Assembly: GCA_047967505.1 (NCBI GenBank)
Contig: CM106538.1
Length of the DNA stretch: 64,000 nt
From: Dipteris shenzhenensis
Taxonomy: Eukaryota > Polypodiophyta > Polypodiopsida > Gleicheniales
Strand: one strand, 5' to 3'
Shown: positions 1 to 11,966 of the stretch, one piece after another
Numbering within the stretch: the first letter of the stretch is position 1
Layout: the number at the start of each line of letters is the position of its first letter
Notes under the pieces: model-generated
The model's input: only the letters and a program-made list of their open reading frames with translations
Told to the model about the DNA's origin: nothing
Database searches by the model: none
Position numbers and translations under genes: made by a program

Positions 1-690
1 ACCTCAATCAAGGTATCTAGCTTGGACAATATTTTTGCCATGTATAATCCTTATAAAATCAAATTTTCATACATGAGGTATGTGTGTTCATTTTGGACAT
101 ATTAGCCTATGCTAAAGCCATAGATTAATGACTAGTAGGTCTCATCTTCATACCTCAATTGAAGTATCAATTTGGTCAATATTTGTGCTATATCTAAGCC
201 TTCATTGAGTAATATTTTAAGCCCAAATTGAGTCATATTAGGATCTCAATCAAGGTATTCAAAGTTGATTCAAATTGCTACTAAAACATAGGTTGATATT
301 ATTGCTATGCACATTGGTATGGCATGCACATCAAATGCTCCATGATCCAGATAGGATGCCAGCTTGAACCCTTTCTCCACCTCATAGCTCGATCGAGATA
401 TGATTGGTAGTCCATGTCATAGGTAGCTCGAGTACCTTGGATGCCACTATGGATTCCACCATGCACATGATATCTCGATCGAGGTATGAGGTGGTAGTAC
501 ATGTCATACCTCGACCAAGGTACTGGAGTCCACCTTGGATGCCACCATGGATGCCATGTGTACATGAATACATGGATCGAGGTATGAGGTGGATGTCCAT
601 GTTAGCACCTCAAGTGGAAAATCGAGCCTAGGATTGAGTACACATGTCACAAAATGATTGAAGAAAATTCCTAGATCAAGGTATTGCCCG
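1..690. repeat. Cluster of degenerate 16-bp palindromic motif
   Basis: A motif close to TACCTCGATCGAGGTA recurs at about 1-16, 151-166, 243-258, 385-400, 471-486 and 507-522, with half or partial copies near 423-438, 573-584 and 672-683. The copies are self-complementary or nearly so and vary mainly at the central bases. The spacing is irregular (about 35 to 140 bp), so this is not a simple tandem satellite. Short frames across it are repeat-driven and not credible genes. Confidence 0.55.
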
Positions 691-699
691 TCCCTCCAT

Positions 700-2874
700 T
701 TCATTGTATTTGGGATGTCCCAAGGTGTCCCATTCTACCCGAGTGGGACAAAACTAAGCACCCTTACCTTGCAGCCACCAAGTAGTTCCTTTTGTCAAAT
801 TCAATTTGTATGATCAGTGTGTCTTTCCCCTTTGCATTATTCTTGTATTTCTTTGTGGAATTCTCAAAATTTTGTCTTCTTTAGTTTGGACTTATTGGTT
901 GTCCTCCGTTCTAGATCTGGCTTGCAATAAGATGACTATAGTAAGGGGGACTTGTAAAATATCCCCTTGCTAAATACCTCAGAGGTTCAATCTCGTAATT
1001 TTAGGACTAGGTGCTTTTTTGATAGGTTTTTGTAAGGGACAATCCTTGTACGAGGGCTCACTTCCATAATCTTGACATAAGGGTTGCAAAAGTTGGGTTT
1101 TGTGAGCATGGGCTAGCTACCTTGTATTTTTTATAGGACACTCTCCAATATGGTGTAGTCCTTGGCATTATACTATTAATAGAAAATATCTTGGTCATGT
1201 TGTTGATATATCATGGTCTAGATTGAGGCTATAAATTCATTGGAATAGGAGGACCATCCTCGTGATGATGAACATGATATGCTTGTTATAGAGCATACTT
1301 GTCTTCTTGTTGAGTATACTTGTACCCTCCTTCTTGATTGTACCCATCTACTTCTAATGCTTCTCCTATTTTCATTTGATTGACATGGATTGCCCATCCA
1401 TAGGTTAGCTAAGGGGGTAGTACTTGTTAAAAGAGGAGGAGGAGGTGGAGAGATAGTGAGCATAAGACACAAGTGTTGAGGAGTTTCAATTATATTTTAA
1501 AAATTTGTGGGAGGAAGCAAGGCAAGAGTAAGCTCAACCCAAGGGAGAGTGTGTCACCCACCTCCCTCTTGGACACTTGCAATACCATGTTCTCAACCCA
1601 CAAGAGAAGGGGAGGGTGAGGAAGAAGGGGAGGGGAAGGAAGAGGAGAACGAGCTCCCGAGTGGTGGAGCAAGAGAAGTGTGGGGAAAACGTGGGGATGA
1701 AGGGAGCAATGGATGCATCAACTCTCTCACTCACTCTCTCACAGAATAGACAAGGAAGGAGGCAAGGAGCAAGTGCTCACCAAAATCTGTATTAGAAGAA
1801 TGAGGGCTCAATGGAAAATTAGCCCTTATATACATCTACCTCCTTTTGAAGGGAGGTTTAACCCTAAACTTGCCCTAATCTTTATATAACTCCACTAGTC
1901 CTCTCTAGACTCCCCACATTATACAATTAGGGGGGGTTGGCGAGCGTAGACTATTCCTAATATTGGGAACAACTGAAAGGAGATATTTACACTAGTATCG
2001 CTATGCATGGTCGGTCTTTCTACGTATTTTACACGGGACTGAGCGATATCTTTAAATATTTCCATGTGTCAATGCCGTTTAATTGCCGATTTGCCGTAAT
2101 ATAGTTATATCTGCATGTTAACCAATAATCGGTTAACACATGTGGAGGCATATTATGACTATAAGTGCTAGAGCCCACGTTTCCCATGACTTGCCGATAC
2201 AGGCAAACAAATCACACAATTACTTTACATCAAGAAAGAAAATCAACAATGGTCTTGACGTCACCCAACTTTGAAGCGAATCATTCCAATTGTTGACGAT
2301 TTGATAAGGTTCATTGTCTTATACTAGTCCTTCAATATGATTCCATGGTTTGTGTGAGCTACCAATCTAAGAACTAATACTTTTATCCATGAGGCCTGGC
2401 TACGGATAATGCCCTGTCTCAATTTTCATTATAGTACCTATGATTTGACCTCAATTTGACACTAGAAAAGGTTCAATTCGAGCTTTGATTTGCATATTGA
2501 ACTAACTTTTACAAATCTTATTTTCAAGTAATATAACTTTGAGAATTTGTGAGGGTTAGTAAGTATTGTGACATCGATGACAAGTGGAGCTTTGCATCGA
2601 AGCCTATAGTCCCACAATTAAAGGTTTTATACTCTAATGTATCTTTTTTGTGGATGGATGCATGTGAGTGGAGCTCCTTCAATACTCGCAACCTTTCTAT
2701 TCCTGTAAGAATGTTTGTCTACATGGATTTTTATACCTGGTATGAATCATATACCTAATCTTGTGCATCCTATACACATGACTTGCATTGGTATAGCTTG
2801 CAAAAGTTTTGTACATATCTGTAAGTACGTATTAAGTATTTGAGAGGTAATGTTTTTGTTTTGTGAAGTTGGGT

Positions 2875-2877
<3 letters not shown>
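700..2877. other. No gene recognised
   Basis: AT-rich to mixed sequence with no convincing coding region. A purine-rich stretch near 1,590-1,680 creates overlapping open frames on both strands through base composition. A small hairpin, GTTAACC / 7-nt loop / GGTTAAC, lies at 2,117-2,137. Nothing else could be assigned. Confidence 0.5.

Positions 2878-2925
<48 letters not shown>
2878..2925. repeat. (CA)n microsatellite
   Basis: Uninterrupted CA dinucleotide repeat of about 24 units. Confidence 0.97.
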
Positions 2926-2927
<2 letters not shown>

Positions 2928-3507
2928 ATTTGTTTTTTTCACACACGAAAACATGGGCCTAAGAATGTGGTGTGTAAGCCCTGGTTTTTGTCTTAACTTA
3001 CCCAACTATAACCCGTAGCATGACCTTTTGGAACCTAGCTATCACCCATTTCAATTTCCCCAATTACCAGTTATCACCCATCAACTCTCAACCCACATAA
3101 CAAGTTTAAATTTTGCACTTACAATGTCCTCTACGTATCAACTCTAGATTAATACAAACTTGCAACCATGGCTTTTCACGTAATTAAGTTCCATTACATG
3201 GCTTGATCTCCTTGAGAAGCACATGAGACTAGATTTGTATGTCAATTCCCAAACCACATAAGGTGGTCCTTGGGTGAGTACCTACAATCACCTTCGCTTG
3301 TGTCATAAGGACACTTGCCCATACTTATACAAGAGGACACAAGGAATGTAAGACTCTTGCCACCCCCCAAGTACTATTTAAGGACACCCCTCATCTCACT
3401 CTCCATGGGACATATGGCATTAATAGAGTTGAAAACCCGAAAGTAAAATTGATAAGCCCCAAATGCACCCATTGGAAAAAGTGCCAAAGGTCTAATGGGA
3501 TGACTTG
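2926..3507. other. No gene recognised
   Basis: AT-rich, with stops in all frames and no recognisable motif. Confidence 0.5.
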
Positions 3508-4271
3508 CTAAATAAAGGATGGGATGTTGTCCACTCCCAACTCATCTACGTGCTCACAAGGAGGAGTGCCGTCGAATCTCAACAACAGTTGGAGTTCCAA
3601 CATCGCCAAATCTCCTTCCCCCTTATCAACTAGTGACGAGCAGCTGGCCAACTTCAAAAGACTCATGTAACAACTTCCGACTCTAGTGTTGGAAGCTCCC
3701 AATTCAATAGTTGATAAATGTACAATGTAAGAAGCATGGTGCTGCCAATTTTGTGCCCATGGTTCTTACAGATTGTATCAATTTGCTTGCTAAAGAAATC
3801 CCCCCATTTGGCTAGTTGATACTTCAAGAGAGCAAATCTAGCAAGGATGTTAGGGACAATGTAGCGATGATGATCCCCATATGTTAACTTGGTGATCATC
3901 ACAGTTGCATGGGCTACCTTCTATAGTCTGGGATCGATGATATACTTGAATTTGATGCCGCTGGAGGAGTAGGGGTGTGGGGATACCAAATCTTTCAGTT
4001 TATTATGGACCTTTTTAATTTGCGTGAAGGGGCCAGTGATGTCGCAGCTAAGGTTAAACACAACCTTTGCAGAAGCCTCCGTGACCAATACTTCCCTTGC
4101 TTGAGTTGGATCAACATCCCACACATTGGAATGATGGGCATGTTGGTGGTAGTTGAGGATGGAGCTGATTGTCTGAGGAAGGTCAATGCGGCAAGGCAAC
4201 AACTCAATCAATGGTCCTACACCTACCTGGTCTAGGATAGGACGCACATTTGAATCATTTAAAAGTAGCAT
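3508..4271 (-). pseudogene. Unidentified relic coding region
   Basis: On the minus strand three open segments follow each other: 4,271-3,921 (116 aa), 3,902-3,663 (79 aa) and 3,702-3,508 (64 aa, other frame). The first two are separated by a stop and about 20 bp. Their amino-acid composition looks coding: a mixed hydrophobic and charged stretch around DITGPFTQIKKVHNKLKDLV, then a basic segment with GDHHRYIVPNILARFALLKY. The third segment is reached by a frameshift. I do not recognise the family. The pattern of one stop plus one frameshift over 760 bp fits a decayed transposon-associated gene. A chance frame is possible, and confidence is low. Confidence 0.3.
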
Positions 4272-4380
4272 TGCACTCTTGAAGGCAGTTTGGGTGCTGC
4301 GATTGATTTGGCTATGTGCAAATTATCCTTGAAGAGCCTCTATCCACTCTTCACCTAATGGCGAGACTGTCTGATAGTGA

Positions 4381-4422
4381 ATGTTTTATAAGAATTAAAG
4401 TATGTTTTATAAGAATTAAAGT
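4381..4422. repeat. Perfect 21-bp tandem duplication
   Basis: ATGTTTTATAAGAATTAAAG plus one T occurs twice in a row (4,381-4,401 and 4,402-4,422) without differences, suggesting a recent slippage or repair event. Confidence 0.9.
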
Positions 4423-7400
4423 GGCAAATATACACTTGGCTGTACATGTTGTAGTCTAAGAGACCGTCTCAGGCCCCTACTCTAGGTCTAAGGCAGAATA
4501 TTCAAGTTCCCCAATCCAGGGTGACCACATATACTGCACTATCACAACTCAATGCTTCTTCCTGAAGGAGATCAAGTTTCTCATGTTCCACATATACTGC
4601 ACTATCACAACCCTCACAATATGCCACAATCCATGACAAATAGGGTGCAATCCAGCAACATCATCTAAGAGGTAGATCTTCCAAGAGATCTTTTGATCCA
4701 ACTTGGCATCTACAAACCAACTTCTCACCACTTTCTAGCATTCCGTTGTGAAGGGACAACTCCAAATTCTCGGGTGGGCCACTCCCTTGTAGGTTTAGGA
4801 ACCACGTGAGAAAACGTGGTATTTTTTGGGGGGCTATTATGTGGACTGGTGGGAATTTTTAGTATCCTTATATTATCTAATTTTCTAATACGTGCCACTA
4901 AGTGGGTAGGTATAGGTAATTATAAATTTTTATTTTTTTATTTTAAAGACCCTATAATTATTATAATTTTCTTGGAAACATACACAATTAATATACACAA
5001 AATGCTGTAAACAAGAACATTAAGGAGTTCTTGAGCTCAACATTCCTAAGGTGCCCGAGGCATTCATTCTTCATAAAGGACATCACTTGCTTGCATAGAC
5101 CTCAAGAAAACCCCCTATATATGGTCCTTATATGGGCATAAAAAACACCCCTATATAAGCTTATATTGGTGCCTCCAACATCTATTATCCCTACCCCCTC
5201 TCTTAATATCTATGTTCATTCTTCGAATATTCGAATATTATACATCCCTTTTCTTAAATTTTTGCAAGATACCAAAGGGTTGCCATTACCATTAGTGCTG
5301 CTCTGATTGTAGCTACATAATGTAAGGATATTGGTGGGACTCACATTAAGCTTTACATGAGCAAAGTCTTATGAGTTGGATTTTTCCATTGTAGAGTTGT
5401 TTGCACTAGACATGCTATCATTGGGAAGGGGGAAAGGGATAAGTGGCGAGTGGGGTGGGTTGGGGGAAGCAAGGCGAGTAAAGGGGAAAAATAAAGAGGT
5501 AGGCATAATCTTGACATCCATGTCAAGAATTAACATGTCCCAACATGTCCCAACAACTCTAACATCAAGTGATCCTATCTAACCACAAACTCTCGTGCAA
5601 AAAGGTTTGAGTATTCTAGTAAGAGAGCTACAATTGGCATACATATCATCTAAGGTTGAACCTTATACACCACATCTCCATCCTCAACATTCACCCGCCC
5701 TACTCTTATGCAAATAATGGAGACCATGTGATGAGTGCTTTATCATAAACATAATAATTGGCTTACAAGTCATTACTTCTACCCCTCAAATGTGATGGAA
5801 TGACCATGCTACTCCATCATTACTTTGATGGCAAGTTCGTGTCAATCCTCACCTGAAAATGCTAATCCCACTATGCTCAAGCTAGAAAATGTGAAGGCAA
5901 TTGCTTCCTTCACAAGCCTCAAGGGTGAAGAAAATAGGTTGCTTCTACACTTGATGCCTTTTAATAGATATTAATCCTTCCATTACGAATGCTTCTAAAT
6001 GCAAGAAGTCCAATCCTAAAATAATATAAAAGATAAATATGGATCACCTAATTCTTAAAGGAAGGATCCAAAAATATTCTATCAAAGAAAGAGAATCAAA
6101 AGAAAAGATCCAACCATATTTTTAAGTCTACCATGTTGATATTACTTCTATTTTTCTCCATTCAAAATGCCTCTAAATGCAAGAACATTGAAGCCGTGAG
6201 CTTAGAAGACAATGAAAGCTCGAAACATTTGCAAAAGTGTTAGACAATAGACATACCTTGACATAGGTTTGTAGTCTACAAGCAAGAAGACGCTTGAATC
6301 TAGAGCTTGATGAAGGATTTTCAAAAGTGCCCAATTCAAATTTCTTGTTGGCTGCAAGTTTCACAAAGCATTACTCTTATGATTCACTCAAGTATCCCAA
6401 ACCAACAAATAATAATATTCACCAATAAGACATGGAAAAAATTATAGGTCACTTTGCATGTGAAAAGATGGCAATCTATACCTGGGCAAATTGGGGCAAA
6501 TAAGTAACAATCCGGTAGCTTTGTTGTATCCTCAGCAAAACAAAACTGCAATTTTGAGAAATTTGTAAGCCTCTTGAATTGCTAAAAGCTAATGGAAAAT
6601 GGAAGGCATTGGAGGTTTGTAAGGGACCACAATGGCTTGCCTTCCTATGGTGTTCACTATTTGTAAGCAAATGAATAGTTTGCAATAGGAAATGATGAAG
6701 CACAGGTAGTTGCAAGATGGGGAATCCCAGGCTTTTGGGTAGTTTACAACAATGATGATTGAGAATCGAGATGCTTCTATGTATGCGGTTGCTTCCCTCT
6801 TCCCCCTTAGCAAACTCTAGAGTTTGGAGAGTAATATTCTGCAAAAGAACAACATGTGTGCAACTTCCAGTTCTGATAAGTGAAAATCAGAGTTTGCGAT
6901 CTACAAATTCCAAAGGTTGGAAATGAATATTACACAATGGCTAGCACACATACGCTATTAAAAAAAAGGTTCAAGAGCAAGAATTGAGCAACAATTTCGT
7001 TGCCTTGTGACTCTGCATGCAACTGAAGAGCACGATTCTTTCAAACGCCATGCATGATCACCACTTTTATGGCAACCTTTGAATTGTTGGCATGATCAGA
7101 TCAACAAAAATGTGTGCAGGCCAGGTTCAACTAGCGCGCAACTTCATCTGGCTTGAAAGGTGATCTTTGGTCCTAGAATCTCATCACTACTTGCATAACT
7201 CTTGATAGCCTTTGGCCTACAGATGTAAAAGCACCGAGTTTCAATAGCAACTTTTGGTTTCAAATATTGTACAATACCAACCTTCAAATCTACAACTTGC
7301 AAGCTCTGGTAATCTTAGCATCAACACAATTGTTTCGTTGTCTGCTCTCTTTTCTTCTATCTCCTGGGAGTTGTAGGTGTGGCAAACTTGCCTTGCGAAT

Positions 7401-7447
7401 TCAAAATTAGTTCAATTCCATTGCCTTTCAGAGATTTGCAAGTTCAA
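4423..7447. other. No gene recognised
   Basis: Three kilobases of mostly AT-rich DNA. The open frames of 60-120 codons (for example on the minus strand near 6,476-6,844) overlap one another in several frames, carry no domain signature and have no credible exon structure. No RNA gene was seen. Confidence 0.45.
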
Positions 7448-7710
7448 CAAATTTGCTCGGGGGGGTCACTCATCATATGTAACCCTATCACGTGAGTTCA
7501 ACAGAAGGATATTTTTTATTTCTAAAATTTACAGAAATAAATATACATAAGGGACTATTTAAAATAGTTTTGGGAAAAATTTACAGATTTGTATAGAAAA
7601 GGGGTACATTTTATTAACAAAATCTTTTACAGATAAGGGATTTTAAATATAGGCCTTGAACGCACGTGATATAGAGGGTTTATACATAGTGACCCCCCCG
7701 AGCAAATTTG
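7448..7710. mobile_element. Short inverted-repeat element (MITE-like)
   Basis: A 263-bp block is bounded by perfect 23-bp inverted repeats at 7,448-7,470 and 7,688-7,710, whose core reads TTTGCTCGGGGGGGTCACT. The repeats continue inwards imperfectly: a CACGTGnGTTCAA motif is found in both arms. The interior is AT-rich and non-coding. Size, terminal inverted repeats and lack of coding capacity fit a non-autonomous DNA transposon. The outer 10 bp (ACAAATTTGT) are themselves palindromic, so the target-site duplication and exact ends are ambiguous and the superfamily is not assigned. Confidence 0.7.
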
Positions 7711-8029
7711 TAAGGCCTAACCTTGACACGGTTCCGTCATCCCCAACCTGGCAGTAGTCTGATATCCCCAAGTCAGTTAACATAAAAAGTACAAGAATTC
7801 AACAATTTAAAGCACTTATGAGTATGGCATATTGGGCTTACTTGGGGTAGTTCAAAGGACATATTTGTCGATTGAGCCAATCGACTATAGTCTAAGATGT
7901 TTTATACCATTCATGAGCAACATCTACAGGCTTGGTTAACCTCGCACTATGCCTTCACGGTTGCTTTTCGGAAATTGTCCAAGATTTTGCATGGCTTATT
8001 CTTGCTCTAAAGAGAACAATTGTAATGTG

Positions 8030-8822
8030 TGTCATACAAATGGAGTACTATCCATTGGTGGTTGTCTCCATCTTTCCCAACATTTCTTTGTCACTACATT
8101 CACTCCTGCACCATCGTCTAATATGGCCGTAACCAGTTTGTCATGATAGGTGATGGGAATGGCAGCATTAGTGTCATCACTTTCATAATAATGACCCATC
8201 TTATTGATAGGTACTTTCGGTAAGTGTCCTTTCATGACATCCACTTCCTCAAGTTCTGCCGCAACCGATTCGACCCTAGGCTCAACTATGGGTGCCTCTC
8301 TTCCTATTGGTAATCGTCTTGTCATCCAATCCGAGAGGTCTCGCCATAAGATCGAGTTGCCTTGCAAGAGGGTAGCGATGGGCATTTCCACTTTGGTGGA
8401 CAAGAATGCCGTCAGTCCTGCGATGTCCCTTGGTTGATACACTCTATATGCCGAGGATAGTGGAGGCTCTTCAAACCCTAAAGAGAATTGATATACACTA
8501 GGAGCATTGGGTATGAAGGTCCGTTTGGGTGACTCGACATATTGGGCTATCTCTGGCCCTTTTGGGAATTGTAGCGGTAGGTATATCATCGAACATTCAG
8601 TCCATGAGTGTTTTGCCTCCATCAGATCCTGCCGTAACAGAACCTTCTGCTACTGTTTGTGGAATGTGGAGGGTTTTACCCCCTTGACTAGTAGCCCAGG
8701 TTTGGGCTGGATAGACTGAATTCGAGCCTTTTCATGCCTGCACTCTCTGTTCGTATTTAACCTGGCTTTCTCGAACCTAGTTAATGGCTTGCTGAAGCTT
8801 CACCGGTTCGATAGCTTCCTGG
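8030..8822 (-). pseudogene. Ty3/gypsy gag-protease segment, inverted in place
   Basis: The minus strand encodes a 196-aa open segment (8,622-8,032) matching the gag-protease ORF found in both palindrome arms: shared landmarks are FLSTKVEMPIATLLQGN, LWRDLSDWMTRRLP and NKMGHYYESDDTNA, then the retropepsin loop LDDGAGVNVVTKKCWERW. The usual D-S/T-G is D-D-G here. Further upstream on the minus strand (8,622-8,820) frame-shifted sequence still aligns with the same protein. The segment stops at about 8,030 exactly where the plus strand resumes the same protein at about 8,822, so a block of roughly 790 bp has been flipped inside the element. It is non-functional as it stands. Confidence 0.8.
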
Positions 8823-9441
8823 AGCCTTCTAGCTCATGGGACTACAACCCATCCCCCATGGGAATGCTGAGGAATGTAAGGATTAAAACCTTCCATCTAT
8901 CGTATAGAGGCTCGTTCATGGTAGTGGATTTCCCACAATGATCCAGATCCTATGATGCAATACTCGGTCGACCCTTCATGCGTACTGCCCAACTTGTGCA
9001 CGATTGGGATGCTAATTGCATCTTTCTACGGAAGCATGACCAGGTCCTCACAAGATTGACCTGAAAACATGGAAAGCTCACCCAACCAATGGGAATCTTT
9101 TCAAAATGGAGTCTGACACGACAAAACGAATGAGATCTATCAATGTTTGTCAGACCTACCACACGCAAAGAGGGGATAAAAAAGAAGAAGAACCACTCTT
9201 AGCCTCAGAAAAGGCAAAAGGGACTAAAGAGGATGGGCCGACAAAAGTAAAGGAGGTTGATATCGGAGAAGAAGATGAAGACCCTAAGCCAGTCTTCATA
9301 GCCAAAGACCTCAGTCCCCAAGATGAGAAGCAGCTTCTTGAGCTTCTCAAAGAGTTCAAGGACGTATTCGCTTGGAAATACATGGACATGCAAGGTGTCC
9401 CGCCTAAAGTGGTTACCCTCCAAAATATACGGCCATTGTGA
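8823..9441 (+). pseudogene. Ty3/gypsy protease tail and protease-RT linker
   Basis: Plus-strand sequence continues the protease where the inverted block leaves off: a GTTT core, then KTFHLSYR, the flap-distal motif DAILGRPFMRT and LVHDWDANCIFLRKHDQ. One frameshift falls near 8,855 and a stop interrupts about 8,937. From 9,106 an open frame of 111 codons carries an acidic linker (GEEDEDPKPVFIAKDLSPQD) and then LLELLKEFKDVFAWKYMDM, a stretch typical of the region just before the RT in non-chromodomain (Tat-like) gypsy elements. Confidence 0.75.
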
Positions 9442-10600
9442 AAAAAGAGCTGCAAAAGCTCCTATATGCCGAATTCATCTACGAGATAGAGCACATCGAT
9501 TGGGTTTCCCCAATCGTGATTGTCTTGAAAAAGAACGGGAAGATCAGAGTGTGTGTTGACGTTAAAAAGGTCAATGCAGTAACACGAAGGGATAATTATC
9601 CTCTTCCCTACACTAAACATGTGCTCGAAAGAGTAGCAGGCAAGGAAGCTTATAAGCTTCCTCGATGGGTTCTCCGGATATAACTAGGTTTTTATAGAAC
9701 CTGAGGACCAACACAAAACAACCTTCACTAATGAATGGGGCATCTTTGCCTAGTGCCTTTTGGTCTCACTAATGCCCCAACCACCTTCCAAAGGCTGATG
9801 TCAACAACATTTTGAGGGACTTCCTAGAGGTCTTCTTGGATGATCTTTGCGTGAATTCCCTATGGAAGGATCACTTATTATGTCTCAAGAAGGTGTTGGA
9901 GAGATGCAGGTTGTATCGGATCTCTTTGAACCCACTAAAATGTCAATTCTGGGTCAAACACAAAGTTATCCTTGGCCACATTGTCTCCAAGAACAGAATA
10001 TTGACGAATGAGGGAAATGTCAAACTCATCCAAGAGCTACCCGCCGCACCCACGAACTATAAGGGAGTGCAAAGGTTTATGGGTCACATTGGTTATTATC
10101 GACAATTTATCAAGTCCTACGCAGACATGGCTCGCCCACTCTACAAACTACTGATCAAGTTCGAATGGACTCCAGAGTGTGACATGAACCTAAAGACGGC
10201 CTTGACTAGTGCACCTATCCTAAGAGCCCCCGATTGGACCAAACCATTCCATGTCCATATCCATGCCTCAAAGACGACAATAGGGTGTGTATTGACACAA
10301 CCTGGTGAATTCCACCTGGATTATCTAATCAGCTTCGCCAGCAGACAACTCAATGAGACAAAAATTAACTATACGACCATGGGATGAGAAGGACTAGCTA
10401 TGATGTATGTAGTAAAGAAATTTAGACATTACTTGTTAGCTAACAAGTTTGTCTTTTATGTCGATCACCAAGCCTGCCTCTACCTGGCCAACAAACCCTG
10501 GCTCACAGGAAGAATCACCAGGTGGATTTTGATACTACTTGAATTCAATTTCACCATCTGTGTGAGAAAAGGAAAGAAACACGTCCTCGCAGACCATGTG
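9438..10600 (+). pseudogene. Ty3/gypsy reverse transcriptase and RNase H relic
   Basis: Three open segments in two frames encode RT and RNase H. 9,438-9,683 has the RT fingers (WVSPIVIVLKKNGKIRVCVD and DNYPLPY). 9,812-10,387 has the catalytic F-L-D-D box (9,833-9,844), the thumb (LKCQFWVKHKVILGHIVS), the connection RFMGHIGYYRQFIKSYADMA and the RNase H start. 10,400-10,600 has the RNase H end (FVFYVDHQACLYL, then LADHVSR). The palm between 9,683 and 9,812 is shifted and stopped, and a TGA at about 10,385 splits RNase H. No additional RNase H domain was seen. Confidence 0.9.
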
Positions 10601-11930
10601 TCTCGAGTGACGAATGGGGAGCCACCCATCGGGGTAGACGATGAACTACCCGATGCTCCCTTGTTCCGCATTGATTTGGTGCCCCAATGGGCCAAATGTA
10701 TAGCCCACTTCTTGGCAAATGGTCTGCCCACAGACATACCACTCAATCGAGACTGAGCCAGAAGATTGATCAAAGAGGCCGCACCATACGAGCTCATTGC
10801 AAGATAGCTCTACAAATACAGAAAGGATGGAATCGAAAGACAATGTGTCCGCGAGGATGAATTCCTCGGACACTTTGCAGTGCAAATCACAGCCTGAAAG
10901 GTCCTACAAGAAAAGGTTATGGTGGCCTACTCTGTTTGGGGATGTGGCCCAGGGGATGTGGCCCAATATGTCAAATGCTGTGATGAATGCTAGTGGATTG
11001 CCATCCCCCAAAAGACAGACTATATGCCCTTGCATGCCATCATTGCAATTCAACCATTCGAGAAATGGGGTATAGACTTTGTCAGACCAATACATCTGGC
11101 GGCAAAAGGCTCAGAAGCCAAATACATCATTATAGCCACGGATTATGTGACCAAATGGGTCGAGGCCAAAGCGGTATGCAAGGTCGATGCTCGAACCACT
11201 ACCAAGTTCCTATACGAGAATGTATTTTGCTGATTCGGTCTGCCTCTGGAAATTGTCAGTGACCGAGGTTCTCACTTTGTCAATGAGACCATAAACATCT
11301 TGCTGACCGAATTCATGGTAGTGCAGCGAATGTCCACTCCATACTATCCACAATGCAATTGTCAAGCAGAGAGCTCAAACAAGATATTAAATGGCATACT
11401 GACCAAAACAGTCGAAGGAAGCAAATCCAACTGGGAACACAAGCTCACCACGGCTTTGTGGGCCTACAGGACAACTTACAAGGTTGCCACTAATAGTAAA
11501 CCCTTAAGTCTATGGTGTAGAAGCCGTAATGCCCATAGAGTTTCTGGTACCCAGTCTGAGGATTGCAGTCTAGGAACGTCTGATGGAAAATGCACTCACA
11601 AAATGGCTTACCATTCTTGAGATGCTAGATGAGGCGAGACTGAGGGCAGTACATGGGATGATTGTGGAAAAACTTTGTTGCAAGGCGTGGTTTGACCACA
11701 ATCTAAAGGACAAAGATCTCGAAGAGGGTGATCTTGCCCTTCTTTTTAGTGTCCAAAACAGAAAGAGGAAGCTAAAATTTAGAGGCTTAGGCCCCTATAG
11801 GTTTGTAGAAACCACTCCACAAGGGACGGTAAGAATTACAACATTAGACGGTGTGGAGATGGATGGTTTCATCGACAGTAGTAAGCTTAAATGCTACTAT
11901 GGCCTTTTGATCAAAGATATGTTGGCATAG
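10601..11930 (+). pseudogene. Ty3/gypsy integrase relic
   Basis: The spacer after RNase H leads to a damaged zinc-binding region (CCDEC near 10,980). The integrase core follows: GIDFVRPI (first Asp), IVSDRGSHFVN (second Asp) and CQAESSNKILNGIL (Glu), across 11,024-11,480. A TGA replaces a codon at about 11,231 and a frameshift near 11,500 moves the C-terminal part to 11,583-11,930, which holds the post-core region ending in LKFRGLGPYRFVETTP and LDGVEMDGFIDSSKLKCYY, the usual gypsy integrase C-terminal fold. No chromodomain is seen. The element is inactive. Confidence 0.88.
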
Positions 11931-11966
11931 ACACATCATTAACAAGAAGAAAAGAAAGAATAGAAA

